From NCBI RefSeq assembly GCF_018143015.1, contig NC_054741.1:53459048-53523047 (forward strand): 64,000 nt of DNA. Direction: 5' to 3'. This document shows positions 28,001-50,224 of the stretch, one piece after another. The stretch's first letter is position 1. Every line of letters starts with the position of its first letter. The notes under the pieces are model-generated. The model made no database searches. It was not told the origin of the DNA and was given only the letters and a program-made list of their open reading frames with translations. The DNA is from Lytechinus variegatus. Its lineage: Eukaryota > Echinodermata > Echinoidea > Temnopleuroida > Toxopneustidae. The position numbers and the translations under genes were made by a program.

Positions 28001-29192
28001 CTTGGCTGAATGGGTTTCTTGTAAAAAAAATAATATCATTAATCCAATTTTCCATATAAAGAAATATCCTTTTTTTTCGTGGAAGTCTTGTAATCACTGG
28101 CAACTAAAAGTATGAAGCTTCATACCCATATTGGGAAAATACAAAATTTGTTTTTTTAAATACATTTCCCAGATTATTTGCTGTGCCCCATCAAAATACT
28201 CAATACGCATTGAATACGCAACGATGCAACATATATACATATATATATATATATATAATTACTTTGGCCCATAAAAAAGAAAGGAAAAATAATTTAAAAG
28301 AAGATTAAAACTAAGAATTAAAAAATAGAGACATGATTCCCATATATTTGAATAATAAAGAGAGAAAATAAAAGAGGAGCCAAACATATGCAAAATTGTT
28401 GTTAATAAGTCTGAGAGGTAGAAAAAAGGATATCCAAAATGCCATACAAAAACAAACAAAATATTACCAACACGGGCGAAACTAGTTTTTAAGCTATAAC
28501 CTGTGATTTAAGGTAGAGTCCTGGAGATTTGTAACGAACGTCAAAGTTTATGGAACAAAGATAAATTTTCTATCCCTTCCATGATATGCCAGACGAGCAG
28601 GTTAATGGAAAATGGTCATTTGTTTTCTTCGCTCCTTGAACTTAGTCATTCTTTCCTTGCTTGACTGTAGAACCCTTTTGGAGAAATCGTTTGTTTTCTG
28701 CTTCTGGAATTCAGGTACCGTACACCATGGAATACCAACATGACAAAATTACATCTGCGGCTCCTGTCATTCTAAGTCATCTAGCTTCAATTGAAGGGTA
28801 GACTTCTCCTTTTTTTCGATTCTTGGATTTCCTTTTCCAAGCTATCCAATAGCATGCAGCAACAAACTCATCATGTTCTTTTATTTCAACGCCCACTTCA
28901 TTCACCCTACACTTGATTTACTTATTAAGACGTTTTTCCAAGCCTTCGAAAAAGCGTAGGAAACCAACTAGGACAGGATCATTTTTTTTCCCGCACCCTG
29001 GTCTGTCTTCGTGAAATCGAGCGAGCGCGAGACATGAGACTCATCCGACCCGCGAGCGACACCAGCGCTCTCGATTGCCACACGTTTCGGGCTAGGTTTG
29101 GACGGGGTATTTACACTGTCCATAGAGCTTGAGTGCCTTTTATATCAATACTGTTCTTTCTCTCTCTCTCTCTCTCTCCCTCTCTGTGTGTA

Positions 29193-29232
<40 letters not shown>

Positions 29233-29627
29233 TATGAAAAGTTCGGAATTTAACATGTCAAAGTTTTTTAGCCAAATAGACAAAACTAGCTCATCAGAAA
29301 TCGTCAAGTGTGCCTTCCTTTATAAAAGTTGGATTTAATCTTATCTACATATAGATGTTTAAAATTTATTTCATAGTGAAAAAGATGGCAAGATGGGTGC
29401 TTACCGGTCATCTGCTGTCCTGGTGTATAGGATGCATGACTTATTGACATGGTATAGGGGCTACTTGATGTCTGGGGACTTGAAAGATTATGCTGAGGAG
29501 TCATATGGCTGCAGGCTTGTATCGGAGCTCCACCTGGGTAGGCTTCGCTGTTATGAACTTGGCACACGATCACGACAACAATTTTCAAAACGACAAGGAA
29601 GTTAGAAGGTTTCAAGCTTCCAGCCAT
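1632..29627 (-). CDS. Gene C: Reeler plus EGF protein, 3' half decayed
   Basis: Two good exons (29405-29627 and 21354-21597) encode a signal peptide and most of a Reeler domain, with the same phases as gene B. Further along the same strand the only EGF-type sequences are seven short pieces between 11.85 and 1.63 kb, most with only the first three cysteines or with a frameshift. No terminal exon was found before the left edge. Either the gene continues beyond base 1 with intact EGF exons there, or C is a pseudogene with a preserved 5' end. Intron 1 is about 7.8 kb and holds the 2.8 kb palindrome. The large later gaps hold LINEs and SINEs. Confidence 0.6.
1970..2092 (-). pseudogene. Relic EGF exon (gene C), duplicate of 3285-3397
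   Basis: Same layout, but cysteines are changed ([18 protein letters not shown]) and stops follow. More decayed than its duplicate. Confidence 0.55.
2167..2869. mobile_element. PIF/Harbinger-type MITE with ACGGAT words
   Basis: Inverted ends agccccttttacaccttcac and gtgaaggtgtaaaaggggct are perfect, flanked by TAA on each side, the 3-bp TWA duplication of PIF/Harbinger. The interior is dense with cacggatg/catccgtg-like words. 703 bp, no transposase. Confidence 0.8.
3285..3397 (-). pseudogene. Relic EGF exon (gene C), one base short
   Basis: Reads [14 protein letters not shown], then in the next frame [20 protein letters not shown] and CEA. The length of 113 nt against an expected 114 fits one deleted base. 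All six Cys codons are present across the two frames. Confidence 0.65.
3553..5518. other. Intronic or intergenic stretch, no feature assigned
   Basis: AT-rich apart from a GC-richer block at 4380-4760 with frames open on both strands. Nothing in either translation resembled a known domain. Homopolymers at 4913-4936. Confidence 0.5.
5519..5605 (-). pseudogene. Relic EGF half-exon (gene C)
   Basis: Acceptor ccttctag, then [20 protein letters not shown], which keeps three Cys, then unrelated residues to a stop. No donor where expected. Confidence 0.55.
6568..6783. mobile_element. Palindromic MITE, ATTACAGGGATTTAAAATAAG ends
   Basis: Left attacagggatttaaaata and right tattttaaatccctgtaat are inverted, and the mirrored ggactgtagttagg/cctaactacagtcc extends the arms past 40 bp. 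The centre is made of taaatttaaatc words. Confidence 0.85.
7401..7495 (-). CDS. Candidate Cys-containing exon of gene C
   Basis: Strong acceptor (cttctgaatttag) and strong donor (gtaagtatag) bound 95 nt. In phase 2-in, 1-out, the only phase matching the missing third Reeler exon, it reads [20 protein letters not shown] and then [12 protein letters not shown]. It does not resemble gene B exon 3 (no FWV), so its identity is open. A chance splice-site pair is possible. Confidence 0.25.
7883..8974. mobile_element. Element with TIRs and internal tandem TGACCTTTGACCT repeats
   Basis: Ends gtctcacctgc and gcaggtgagac are inverted. Inside lie about seven copies of a unit of 130 to 150 bp, each with gacctttgacctt, ggatgttcagtgatac and caaagttatgatgg. 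A GCC triplet run lies at 8903-8929. No open frame. Confidence 0.75.
9336..9485. repeat. Hairpin with TGTCGTACGGGA core
   Basis: gtgtcgtacgggac and gtcccgtacgacac pair. Outside them, gggtgaattacaggtga / ctaattcactcatg and accaacaaaaaatg / atatttttgttggt also pair. An extra tgtcgtacgggac lies at 9227. Confidence 0.65.
10160..10231 (-). pseudogene. Relic EGF exon (gene C) with a 1-nt deletion
   Basis: Acceptor actttctag, then IEPCDNNS. One base is missing where the copy at 5.6 kb has the second Cys, after which a shifted frame would read [11 protein letters not shown]. Confidence 0.5.
11096..11234. mobile_element. Hairpin MITE with palindromic core
   Basis: Arms aaataatgaatgtt and aacattcattattt. 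Mirrored gtgaaagat / atctttcac and a tgatccattct...gaatggatca core around ctcggctacgcctcg. Confidence 0.7.
11176..11306 (-). pseudogene. Relic EGF exon (gene C), duplicate of the previous
   Basis: Reads [20 protein letters not shown], then YECNGQNTS and a stop. It ends inside the hairpin element at 11096-11234. Confidence 0.6.
11752..11851 (-). pseudogene. Relic EGF exon (gene C)
   Basis: Acceptor aatgtag, then [17 protein letters not shown], then loss of frame before a residual YECNGQNTS and a gtaagg donor. The second half of the EGF is missing. Confidence 0.6.
12201..12428 (-). mobile_element. tRNA-derived SINE, copy 1
   Basis: On the minus strand gtctctgtggcctagtgg begins a tRNA-like head with B box ggttcgattcc and intact acceptor ends, followed by a body with agctctggggaaccttgat. 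It ends in the gttgccaaagctgttg segment. Confidence 0.8.
12600..12740 (-). mobile_element. Headless SINE copy
   Basis: Repeats 12201-12340 almost base for base, without the tRNA head. It is joined to inverted flank sequence, making a snap-back arrangement with copy 1. Confidence 0.8.
12825..12985 (+). mobile_element. tRNA-derived SINE, copy 2, with cloverleaf head
   Basis: The head folds as a cloverleaf: gtctctg pairs with cggagac, the D stem is gtct/aggc, the anticodon stem ccggc/gctgg, the T arm ccggg-ttcgatt-cccgg. The loop gttcaaa puts TCA at the anticodon, which would read UGA. A SINE head is far likelier than a working tRNA, because copy 1 shares its body. It runs into a TA microsatellite. 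Confidence 0.75.
12983..13085. repeat. TA and CA dinucleotide microsatellite
   Basis: Long TA tract with a short CA tract near its end. It truncates SINE copy 2. Confidence 0.95.
13880..14012. mobile_element. Half copy of the GTCACATTTGCTC foldback
   Basis: cgactcgccgtacggccg and gagcaaatgtgacc match 29945-29985. The other arm is diverged. It marks the left boundary of the LINE below. Confidence 0.6.
14012..15640 (-). mobile_element. L2/CR1-like LINE: endonuclease and start of RT
   Basis: The 407-residue frame (14390-15613) carries an AP-type endonuclease: [47 protein letters not shown] and [11 protein letters not shown]. The usual Gly of the GDFN motif is Glu here. A linker follows ([20 protein letters not shown]). 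Past the stop, translation resumes as an RT start: [45 protein letters not shown]. It then breaks off at a foldback element, so catalytic RT motifs are absent. Dead, but long enough to suggest recent insertion. It lies in sense with gene C. Confidence 0.88.
15641..17264. other. No gene recognised
   Basis: AT-rich intronic-type sequence. Short frames only, no domain or paired splice sites. Confidence 0.6.
17265..17709. mobile_element. Partial copy of the TGACCTTTGACCT element
   Basis: Begins gtctctggcagtctcgcttg and holds two or three diverged units before being cut off at 17709 by the word-rich element. Confidence 0.65.
17710..18210. mobile_element. Word-rich element: AACTCGC/GCGAGTT
   Basis: Starts aagcaagatttacactttgg and is then filled with variants of gcgagtta and taactcgc in both orientations, mixed with ctcgg. 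The right end is unclear. No coding capacity. Confidence 0.55.
18285..18667. repeat. Tandem duplication of about 190 bp
   Basis: Two head-to-tail copies share gagtttggccattaattt, cttgttatgatcatgccatc and agctgcaaaacgagcag, with moderate divergence. Confidence 0.8.
18990..20445 (+). mobile_element. LINE with endonuclease joined directly to 3' UTR
   Basis: An AP-endonuclease frame includes [65 protein letters not shown] and [17 protein letters not shown]. Then come the linker ([16 protein letters not shown]) and, at about 20050, a 3' UTR with ttttgaggagcccac and a terminal aaatgaaat tail. The whole reverse transcriptase is deleted. The histidine of the expected S-D-H-x-P motif is also gone (ending SHFPLKNSW). 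Confidence 0.85.
20446..21353. other. Gene C intron 2, no further feature
   Basis: AT-rich. No splice-bounded Cys-containing exon found. Confidence 0.5.
21354..21597 (-). CDS. Gene C exon 2: Reeler domain core
   Basis: Acceptor ctcttcag, donor gtaaag, phase 1 in and 2 out as in gene B exon 2. Reads [20 protein letters not shown], then [24 protein letters not shown] and [14 protein letters not shown]. The order of conserved Reeler strands, Cys and TH motif is kept. 244 nt against 250 nt in gene B. Confidence 0.85.
22325..22600 (-). mobile_element. LINE 3' end fragment (tentative)
   Basis: Plus strand opens gatttgattttatttgattt and then shows acataaac-type repeats, like other reversed LINE tails in the window. 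Ends near tagggtagcggcctc. Confidence 0.4.
22948..23186. mobile_element. Word-rich TIR element: GGTGTTA/AACACC
   Basis: Ends cacagcaaaagctgtggtg and accacagtttttacagtg are inverted. The interior is a run of ggtgtt and aacacc words. 239 bp. Confidence 0.7.
23651..24010 (+). mobile_element. tRNA-derived SINE, second family
   Basis: Pol III A box tggtgtagtggtt and B box gtgttcgaatcc lie in a tRNA-like head with loop ttgtaaa (Thr-like TGT). The body includes ggtaccggtaggatgtg, then gtaaagcgcttagaaacg and gctatataaaagcgg, and ends in a TTA tail. This is a common layout for deuterostome SINEs. Confidence 0.85.
24530..27312. repeat. Imperfect palindrome of about 2.8 kb
   Basis: Left (24530-26000) and right (26670-27312) arms are reverse complements over many blocks: cccttacatcatgtacata, taactttatctcaaat, aattccgaactttacgttt, ccaatgagctt and aatcagcagacttcct. 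Arm lengths differ because the left arm carries two insertions. The unpaired centre is about 600 bp with no gene. Confidence 0.8.
24647..25138. mobile_element. TTAA-flanked MITE, AGGGGAAGTTCACCC ends
   Basis: Ends aggggaagttcaccctg and cagggtgaacttcccct are inverted and flanked by TTAA on both sides, the piggyBac-type target duplication. The matching spot in the right palindrome arm lacks the element. No open frame. Confidence 0.85.
27553..27800 (-). mobile_element. LINE 3' end fragment
   Basis: Plus strand runs attcattcattcaattcttt then atttcatttccattc, the reverse of a typical LINE tail. AT-rich 3' UTR-like sequence follows. Confidence 0.45.
28201..29240. repeat. TA tracts and TC/TA microsatellite around unassigned sequence
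   Basis: TA run at 28227-28257, TC run at 29157-29180, TA run at 29198-29235. The block between them shows no gene. Confidence 0.7.
29405..29627 (-). CDS. Gene C exon 1: signal peptide and Reeler start
   Basis: ATG at 29627 opens [20 protein letters not shown], a typical signal peptide ending near HNSEA. Next come [33 protein letters not shown] and YTPGQQMT, the opening of a Reeler domain with its first Cys. The donor gtaagc leaves phase 1. The frame stays open 24 nt upstream only to a TTG, so ATG is the better start. Unlike gene B, this exon has no frameshift. Confidence 0.85.
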
Positions 29628-29829
29628 TTTCCCGTCTCTTCCTATCCTCAAATTGCGAATTGATTTTATACCTGTCTCGTAAGCCCTGTTAACGTTTATT
29701 ATGGTCTCTCCAAAATACTTCTCTGAATCACCCCCACCCCTGCAAAATCAACTCGATAAAGAATATATCACTACAGTCTCTATTTTATTGTACACACACA
29801 AAAAAAGACTCTGCAGGTATTGTTTGTAC

Positions 29830-29992
29830 CTTGGTCACATTTGCTCAACGACGGCCGTACAGCGAGTCGAAAACAGCCGTTTTATTCGTATTTATTCAAA
29901 CCCCACTATATGCAACTGGTAACAAACAAAAAATAACGGCTGTTTTCGACTCGCCGTACGGCCGCCGTAGAGCAAATGTAACCGGGTATTAG
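29830..29992. mobile_element. Foldback MITE, GTCACATTTGCTC type
   Basis: Left arm ggtcacatttgctc plus acggccgtacagcgagtcg is mirrored by cgactcgccgtacggccg plus gagcaaatgtaacc. A half copy is fused to LINE sequence at 13880-14012. Confidence 0.8.
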
Positions 29993-30601
29993 ACAGTTTC
30001 TACGTGACTCGTCTCCCTAAGTCAAGCATTAACGTTCAAAGCCTTGATTTGTATAGAGAAGTGTGCGCAGGGTAAAGAACTCACTGTTGTACTTTTGTAC
30101 CTTTGCGATTCTTATTCTGTGCATTAATCATCATGACACAGTGCCACTGTATTCACTGTACAAGTATGCCATACCTTATTAAAGTCTACAGAGAAAAAAG
30201 TGATCGTACACATTACTTAACAATTGTCAAAGTGTTAATAGACATTGAAACTCAGATCGACATTATTTCTTCATTCCATTGATGCAATTCATGAATTTCA
30301 TTTTCTTAATGAAAAAAAATAAATGAAATAAATTACACAGAATTCATCCTCTTAATATCCCTTCCCCTCACCCCCCATCATGCAACCCTTTCCCCTCACG
30401 CTTCAAAAACGCACCAAGTTCCACACACCCACACCCATACACGCATCAGAACAAGGACTTGAGAGGGGCTAGTACATAGGCCTGCATATATCATTATTCA
30501 TAGTTATTTATTTATTCGTATATACACGGAAATATTGACAGCAGCACAGGATGAAAGGATTATTCTTTAAGCATGTTATATAGAATTGCAGGGCCTAATG
30601 A

Positions 30602-31790
30602 TTGAATTGTAGTGATTTTCGATGTAATGATATTAATAAAGTTTCTATCCTGCATGTTAATTCGAGAAGTCTTCTTAAGAATTATGAACATATTGTGGTA
30701 TTCTTATCAAGTATAAATCACAAATTTTCAGTTATTGGTATTTCAGAAACCTGGTTCAAGCAAACAACAAATACATGTATGTTTGGCATTCCTGGTTACT
30801 CTCTTCTACAAGTATGTAGATCCAATAAACGAGGGGATGGGGTATTATCATACATCAGAGATGGTATTGATTACCAGTTGCGTACTGACTTATCAGGATA
30901 ATTTTCTGGTTTTGAAAGTGTTTTTGTAGAAACAATAATGAATAACGTGAAATCCCTTGTTGGTTGTATATAGAGCTCCTGATAACAACATTCCATCCTT
31001 TATTCAATCATTTGATCATCATATGCAAATCAATGGACGAGAAAAGAAAGTTGTCTATCTTATGGGTGATTCTAAAACAAATTTGATAATTTTTTTAACC
31101 TGATGGCAAAGTAAAGGACTTTGTAGATTTCTTATCATCTTTTGGATTATTTGCTTTGATAACAAAACCGACTCGAATTACTTCTTTGACTTCAACACGA
31201 ATAGATAACATTTTCACCAATTGTATCCGAGATGATTTTAATAATGGAATCTTTTGCTCAGATTTTTCTGATCATATGCCCATTTTCACGATCAATAAAG
31301 GTAAGTCTTTTTCAAAGGAAAAAGTAAATGATATATCATATAGACGTGTGATTACAAGTAGAAGACTTCAAAAATTTAAGCAAGATCTTCTTGTGACTGA
31401 TTGGTCTTTACTTTATAATCCTGATATTGCAGATGATAGTTACAACCATTTCTTAAGCATATTCAGTAACCTGTATGAATTTCATTTTCCTCAAGTTGAA
31501 TTGAATAGGAAAAGGAAATGCAAGAAACCATGGATCACCTAAGGTCTCCTAAAGTCTATAAATCATAAAAACTTTACTTCACATATATTCGACATGAAAA
31601 AGAGGAGAATAGAAGGACATATGTAGACTATAAAAACACTTTTAATCCGCAATAATTAAAAAAAATATGATGATGTCTTTAGAAATACACAGAGGGAAAT
31701 TTAGGAAGACCTGGAATCATATTAATGATTTACTTGGTAGGGGTAAACATGATCCCATGCCAGATGAAATGTACCATGGAAATATACACT
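30602..31790 (+). mobile_element. LINE fragment: broken AP-endonuclease
   Basis: Frame at 30602-30901 shows VSILHVNSRSLLKNYEHI, then FSVIGISETWFKQT and NKRGDGVLSYIRDGIDYQL, the start of a CR1/jockey-type endonuclease. After several frameshifts, the frame at 31156-31542 resumes with ITKPTRITSLTSTRIDNIFT, SDFSDHMPIF and KCKKPWIT. The sequence runs on, full of stops, to about 31790. No reverse transcriptase follows. Not functional. Confidence 0.85.
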
Positions 31791-31849
31791 GATGAACCAA
31801 AAGATGAACAAGTATTGGTTCATCTTTAATTACCTCTCCGTTCCTGCTT

Positions 31850-32060
31850 TCGTATTGGCTCAAACTTAATTACTTCTTTATAGCCAACTTGGTTATAAAC
31901 TCAAGTTTTTTCAAGTGGATCTTCATTCCTGATGACGACCAGAACACGCTGGTCGAAACGTCGATAACAGTTCTTTTCAGAGCTAACATACAATCAAGAA
32001 AGAATAACAGTCCTTTTCAGGACTACATACATGGTGTTTACCGTAAAACCTTCAATATTC
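31850..32060 (+). mobile_element. Penelope-like retroelement 3' end (tentative)
   Basis: Contains cctgatgacgaccag, a short loop, ctggtcgaaacgtc, then ataacagtccttttcaggac. This hairpin with gatga and gaaacgtc at its feet, followed by a second small hairpin, is the recurrent terminal motif of Penelope-like elements as I know them. No reverse transcriptase or GIY-YIG frame is left. Confidence 0.4.
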
Positions 32061-32516
32061 TCTCAACCATGGCAACCTTCAGAGATCATCTTCTATGATG
32101 TTGTACTTTGTACCGATGGGTGTCGATCGGTATTCTTGGTTGGGGGGATGATTGACACAAATGTTCTTGTGGATGGGGATCTTTCAACATTACCCCCACT
32201 AAAATCACAAGTTAGGACATTTGGGAGTGGTTGATATGCATGGTGTTCTTGGAAATTCCTTCATTGTTGTAGTGTACTATACTTGTATAATTTTTTTGAA
32301 AATTCAATTTGTGTTACAAGTAAGCATATTCTAAACTCATACCGAGAAAAAAAATGACAAAAATTGACTGGACCATGTACATAGTGATCTGTTTATTGAG
32401 CATGATGTATACACAGGGGCGTCCGTCCATTTTTCAGATGGGGGGGTGGCAAAATTATGAATCAACGTTCCAAAGGCGCTCGATCACAAAAAAACGAACA
32501 AACTCACCCACACACC

Positions 32517-32550
32517 CCCACACACACATATATATATATATATATGAATG

Positions 32551-32631
<81 letters not shown>
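32517..32631. repeat. CA/TA dinucleotide microsatellite
   Basis: CA repeat running into a long TA repeat with one gaatgtga interruption. Confidence 0.95.
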
Positions 32632-32635
<4 letters not shown>

Positions 32636-33284
32636 CATGAGAAAGAGACACATATCTCACCTCCACCAACAATGCGAGCGCGAAGCGCGAGCTAAATTTC
32701 TTTAGTATGTCATGAAAACAGGAAAAATGTACCTGTTTAGGTTTGTTTGTAGTTACTCATGAGGAGGGTCGATACATGTATCTCACTAGAGAGCGAGCTG
32801 AAATTTCTTTATATTCTGACCTGAAAGCTTGATATTCTAAGCATTTTTGGTACCAATGATTAAGATGGGTATCTAGAAGAACAATAGATGCGAGCGCGAG
32901 CTGAAAATTTTGATCTGGAAAAAAAGACACTTTAATGGAAGATATATATCCAACAAAAGATTATTGCAAATCAAAGTTCTTTTGAGGTTTAGAATTGAAA
33001 ACGGGCCATTCTATTCACCTATATAATCATGAAAAGTATGGGTTTTTGGTACATGATGCGAGCGCGAAGCGCGAGCTGAAAATTTTTATATTTTAATCTG
33101 AAAAGCAGACATTTTGAGCACGATTTTAAATCAAAATCGAGTTGGTATCTCAATCTCGCTTGCTGATTTCAGTGTAGCATTACAATCTTATTTTATTTTT
33201 AGTTGCACATGCGGAATTATTGGGGGGGGGGCAAAACGATATGTTTGCCCCCCAATATTTTCATTGATGGGGCGATCGCCCCTT

Positions 33285-33480
33285 CAATTCAATTCAATTT
33301 TATTTATTTCATTTTCAACAGAACAAAGTAAGGTCAAAATAATTACATAAAGACAAAATAAATTCAGGTATGTACAGTATATGATATGTATCTAAATTAG
33401 AAGTAAAACAAAACATAGTAATATAATATATATAAGCAAAATGTCATAACCATTATAAAATAAAATTCTGAGAAAATGGA
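33285..33480 (-). mobile_element. 5'-truncated LINE 3' end
   Basis: Plus strand starts ttcaattcaattcaatttta, the reverse of a LINE tail, followed by AT-rich 3' UTR-like sequence. Confidence 0.45.
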
Positions 33481-34849
33481 GGGATCCTTGCCCCCCCCCA
33501 GGATCGACGCCTCTGTGTATACAACTTCTCTCTTAAATCTAACCTGACTGGCAATATCTTTATTCTTCTTAATGCATGATGATAAAATGCAGATTCGGAC
33601 CAATTAAGACTAGCACAAATTACAACCTGTGTGGCTTCTCGTGCGCCATGCCATCGGGCTTACCGTCATTCCTTATAAGATTTATCTTGCCACCCTTTTA
33701 CTCCCGTTTATTTTTCCACCCTTTTGAATTAATGATTTATTTAAATTAATTTATTCACCACTGGTGGGATGGAACACCCTATCAACAAAAGTTGATTTTC
33801 GTTGGGGTCCTTTTATGTCATGTGTTAAAAAATATCAGATACATAAACATTTCATTCTTTTTCATCTTGAACCTCCACCCATCTGTTTAATAGTTTTGAA
33901 AAAGAATGTTTTTATTTAATAACAATATACACAAATTGCGAGGGAAACAAACTGATTGATGGCAAACTATAATCATCATGATCAAACTTTTCATTTTTCA
34001 TCATCATTATTATAATTTTTCTACCCTAAATTATTGGGGGGATGATAATACAGGCCATCCCCCCACTTGAAATATTGGGGGGGGGGGATATATCCCCCCC
34101 ATCCCCCCCGTGATCGACACCCATGTTTGTACCGCTGTTTGTGTTTGATATGGTTTGAATAAATACTATACTATACTACTAATTGCATCTATAATAGACA
34201 CCAACCTGCAATATAATGACAAAGAGCCGGGATACAGTGAGGGGGACGTGGGAGGGAGGGATAGATGAGAGAGAGAGGGGGGAGAAAGAGTGAGTGAATT
34301 TCATAATGCTGTTTAAGAAGTAAGAAGTTTTCTTTTTCATTTAAAAATTCACATGGATCGAAGATTTGAAGCGCCGAGTATGTATAAGTTTACAAATGGC
34401 TAACAACATGTAGTGTACAAAAATATGTCAAAAAGCCTGGGTTTATTGCCTACAAACATCAACAAAGCCTGCTATTCTTAAGCAAAAAGTCAATTTGGGT
34501 ATGTAAAATGAGAAATTTGAATTTAGCAGTATAGCAATATAATACATTAACAGTGTAACAGTATTCACAATGTTTCATTGGATTTGATGATTTATTTCCC
34601 AATTACTTCTTTATATTCTTATTCTGTACTCTGCTAGAGGATTTAATTCCGATTCTAAGACATAACCGCACATAATCATTTGCTGATATGTTAATTCTCA
34701 TGATTATAGAAAGAAACTAAATACTACTGTAACTGCATCAGTATACACTAAATACACAGAATACACTAAAATGGAAAACGCGATGATTAAGATTATTGTT
34801 ATGATTTCTCTTCATATTCAACGGAAATGTAATATTTCGGAGTATATCG

Positions 34850-35425
34850 TGACAGTACCGAAATGATGACGTCACAATTCCCTTTTCCCCGCATTTCAGT
34901 GTTTTTATACCATATTTTGGTAGAGCATTATGGAATACCTTCATAACCCAAATATATTGGGAATCGGTCCATGGGGGCCTTCGATATGACTTTATGAATA
35001 CAAATTTAGCCTCATTGAAGTCAAAGCAATATCGACCAGGGGGCCGTTTCATAAAGCTGTTCGTAAGATAAGAGCGACTTTAAGAACGACTGGTGAACCT
35101 TTCTTACGCACTAAATCATCGCCAATGAATATACCATTTCCTACAAGAAAGGATCACCAGTCGTTCTTAAAGTCGCTCTTAACTTACGAACAGATTTATG
35201 AAACACCCACCTGGTTCCTAAACCTTAGAACCAGTCCAATAATACATTGATTCAAGTGGGGTTAATAATGCATTCATGAGGTCATATCTAAGATCCTCAT
35301 GGACCGGACCCCACTAAATATGAGTTGTGGAAGTATTTCACCATGCTCTACCAAAATATGGTATAAAAAACGCTGACATGCAAAAAGTGAAAATTGATGA
35401 AGTCACACGTCAGTACTCTATAGCA
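34850..35425. mobile_element. Inverted-repeat element with a nested MITE
   Basis: Left arm ttataccatattttggtag and right arm ctaccaaaatatggtataa are inverted, with matching blocks on both sides for over 100 bp. The MITE at 35040-35212 sits in its middle. Confidence 0.7.
35040..35212. mobile_element. Palindromic MITE, GTTTCATAAAGCTGTTCG type
   Basis: Arms ggccgtttcataaagctg and acagatttatgaaacaccc, with agcgactttaagaacgactgg mirrored internally. Family I associate with echinoderm genomes. Confidence 0.8.
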
Positions 35426-35727
35426 TAAATTAATTGTGTTCTTTGTTACACATTTACTTTAAAAAAAAAACGTTTGATTCTGCAACAAAAATATCAACAT
35501 GGTTATTCAACTTAAACGGCCGCTATAAGGAGATATTGCACAAATCTGAGACTTAAATGTACAATGTTCAGTGAAAGTTGAATAGATTTTGAAAATGCAT
35601 TAGAAAATGCATAAGAAAATGAATTTGATAATATTAATGTATCAACAGATTGATCTTAAAAATTAACTGGTTTAATTGTACAATCACATTCAATCATTTC
35701 AACGTTTAGATTGATGTTTTGTTTTTT

Positions 35728-48854
<13,127 letters not shown>

Positions 48855-50224
48855 CCTATTTGGAGTTATGTGGTAAGTTAAGTAAATGAAATGAAGAAAA
48901 AACAAGCTTATTCTACATACTCGAATTGAGCTAGAATTTAGTCAAAACAAGGAATTTTAACACTTCAATCTATTTTGCAATATTGTTTTTCTTCATTTTC
49001 CTAACTATTAGATAATTTCATATGAATATACAAGGTTCCTTGAAGGGTATGGATGGTTGTAATAGGGAAGTTAACAATTGTCATCAATAAGCAACAATAG
49101 GGTTATTGAAATACTGTAAAAATAAATACAATATACTCACAGATCATGTTCATTTCTTTTAGTTCAGACAACCATAAAGGTATTCTTTTTAATCGCACTG
49201 ATAACTTATGAATACAGTAAAGACGACATGAAAATGTGTGACAATGCAATGACAACAAAATGATTGTTATTTTTTATTGTGGGATCCTGAGTTACAAATA
49301 AGTAAGATATATTTCAGAAATTTTCGACATATCACTTTAGATAATTGCTCATATGTTATGTAATTTATCGAATTAAACTATATTTGCAATTATGAAAAAA
49401 AATCGTACATACTGTACCTCTCAAGAGATGCTAGGTGCTCCTGGTGGAAAACAACAGATCCAGTCACATTTATTAGTAAATCTCCCACTTTCTTATTTAA
49501 CAGATTTTAAGCAATCAATTCAAATGGGAGTGGTGGTACCCCTTTGCAGTTATACTAGATTAACAATCAATTGTTTTTATACCATGGATCATGACGGCTC
49601 GATCGTCGTACACGTCTCATGGACATGCATTTTTGTTCGCACTTGCAATTAGCATATTGTAGTCTGGATTCAACAAATAAAAAAAACATTTGTCGGGAAT
49701 CTGAAATCACAAGTCCATCCTTGACCCTGTCAATGAGGGCAAGAGAGGGAGAAAGTGATGGGCAAACATTCGAAACTTAAATACGTTTGTGTAATATTAA
49801 AAGAAATGCATTTCTGAAATTTTATATTGTGTATCATATCCATCCTGTCTACTATTTATAAATGTCGCGTGGATGGAAGACTAGAGAATATTGATCGTCA
49901 TAAAAACTTTTAACACGTGCGCGCCTCGCCTGTGAATATATATATTCTATGTATCTATTTTCTCATTAGGATAACAAGGGGAGATTCAATGACTAACGCA
50001 GAAAAGAGTCTTAAAACACACTGAGATACACATTTTATGGAGTATATGCTACTGGTGATAACATAGTGTTATTTGAACTTTAAATAAAATTTAACGTGAA
50101 ATTATGGCGATATAAGCAAGAAAGAAAATGTATATAATATACTTGAGTGTATCCATGGATCTATTAAATCCACAACGAATAGATTTGTGACAAATTTAAA
50201 TTACCGGTTTATTTATATTTAGAA

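Larger units (their letters stand above)
32406..33523. mobile_element. TIR element with GTATACACAG ends and G-rich flaps
   Basis: Left end gtatacacaggggcgtc is mirrored at the right by gacgcctctgtgtatac. G and C runs lie just inside the left end, near 33220-33280 and inside the right end, with gcgagcgcgaagcgcgagc words between. A TA array (32530-32631) and a LINE 3' end (33285-33480) lie inside. Confidence 0.6.
29628..35727. other. Intergenic region between genes B and C
   Basis: It holds a broken LINE (30602-31790), a Penelope-like 3' end (31850-32060), a G-rich TIR element (32406-33523), a nested palindromic MITE (34850-35425) and the foldback at 29830-29992. No host exon was seen. The gene C promoter should lie near 29.65 to 30.0 kb, where I recognise no clear core element. 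Confidence 0.6.

Noticed and set aside
29628-29651. Upstream TTG start for gene C
   Set aside because: An ATG at 29627 fits the signal peptide. Non-ATG starts are rare in animals, and the extra residues are charged.
31925-31975. A confident hammerhead ribozyme call
   Set aside because: Stem I could not be built and there is an extra base before stem II, so it is kept only as a weak finding.
32484-32695. Poly Tyr-Ile frames
   Set aside because: Translation of the TA dinucleotide repeat.
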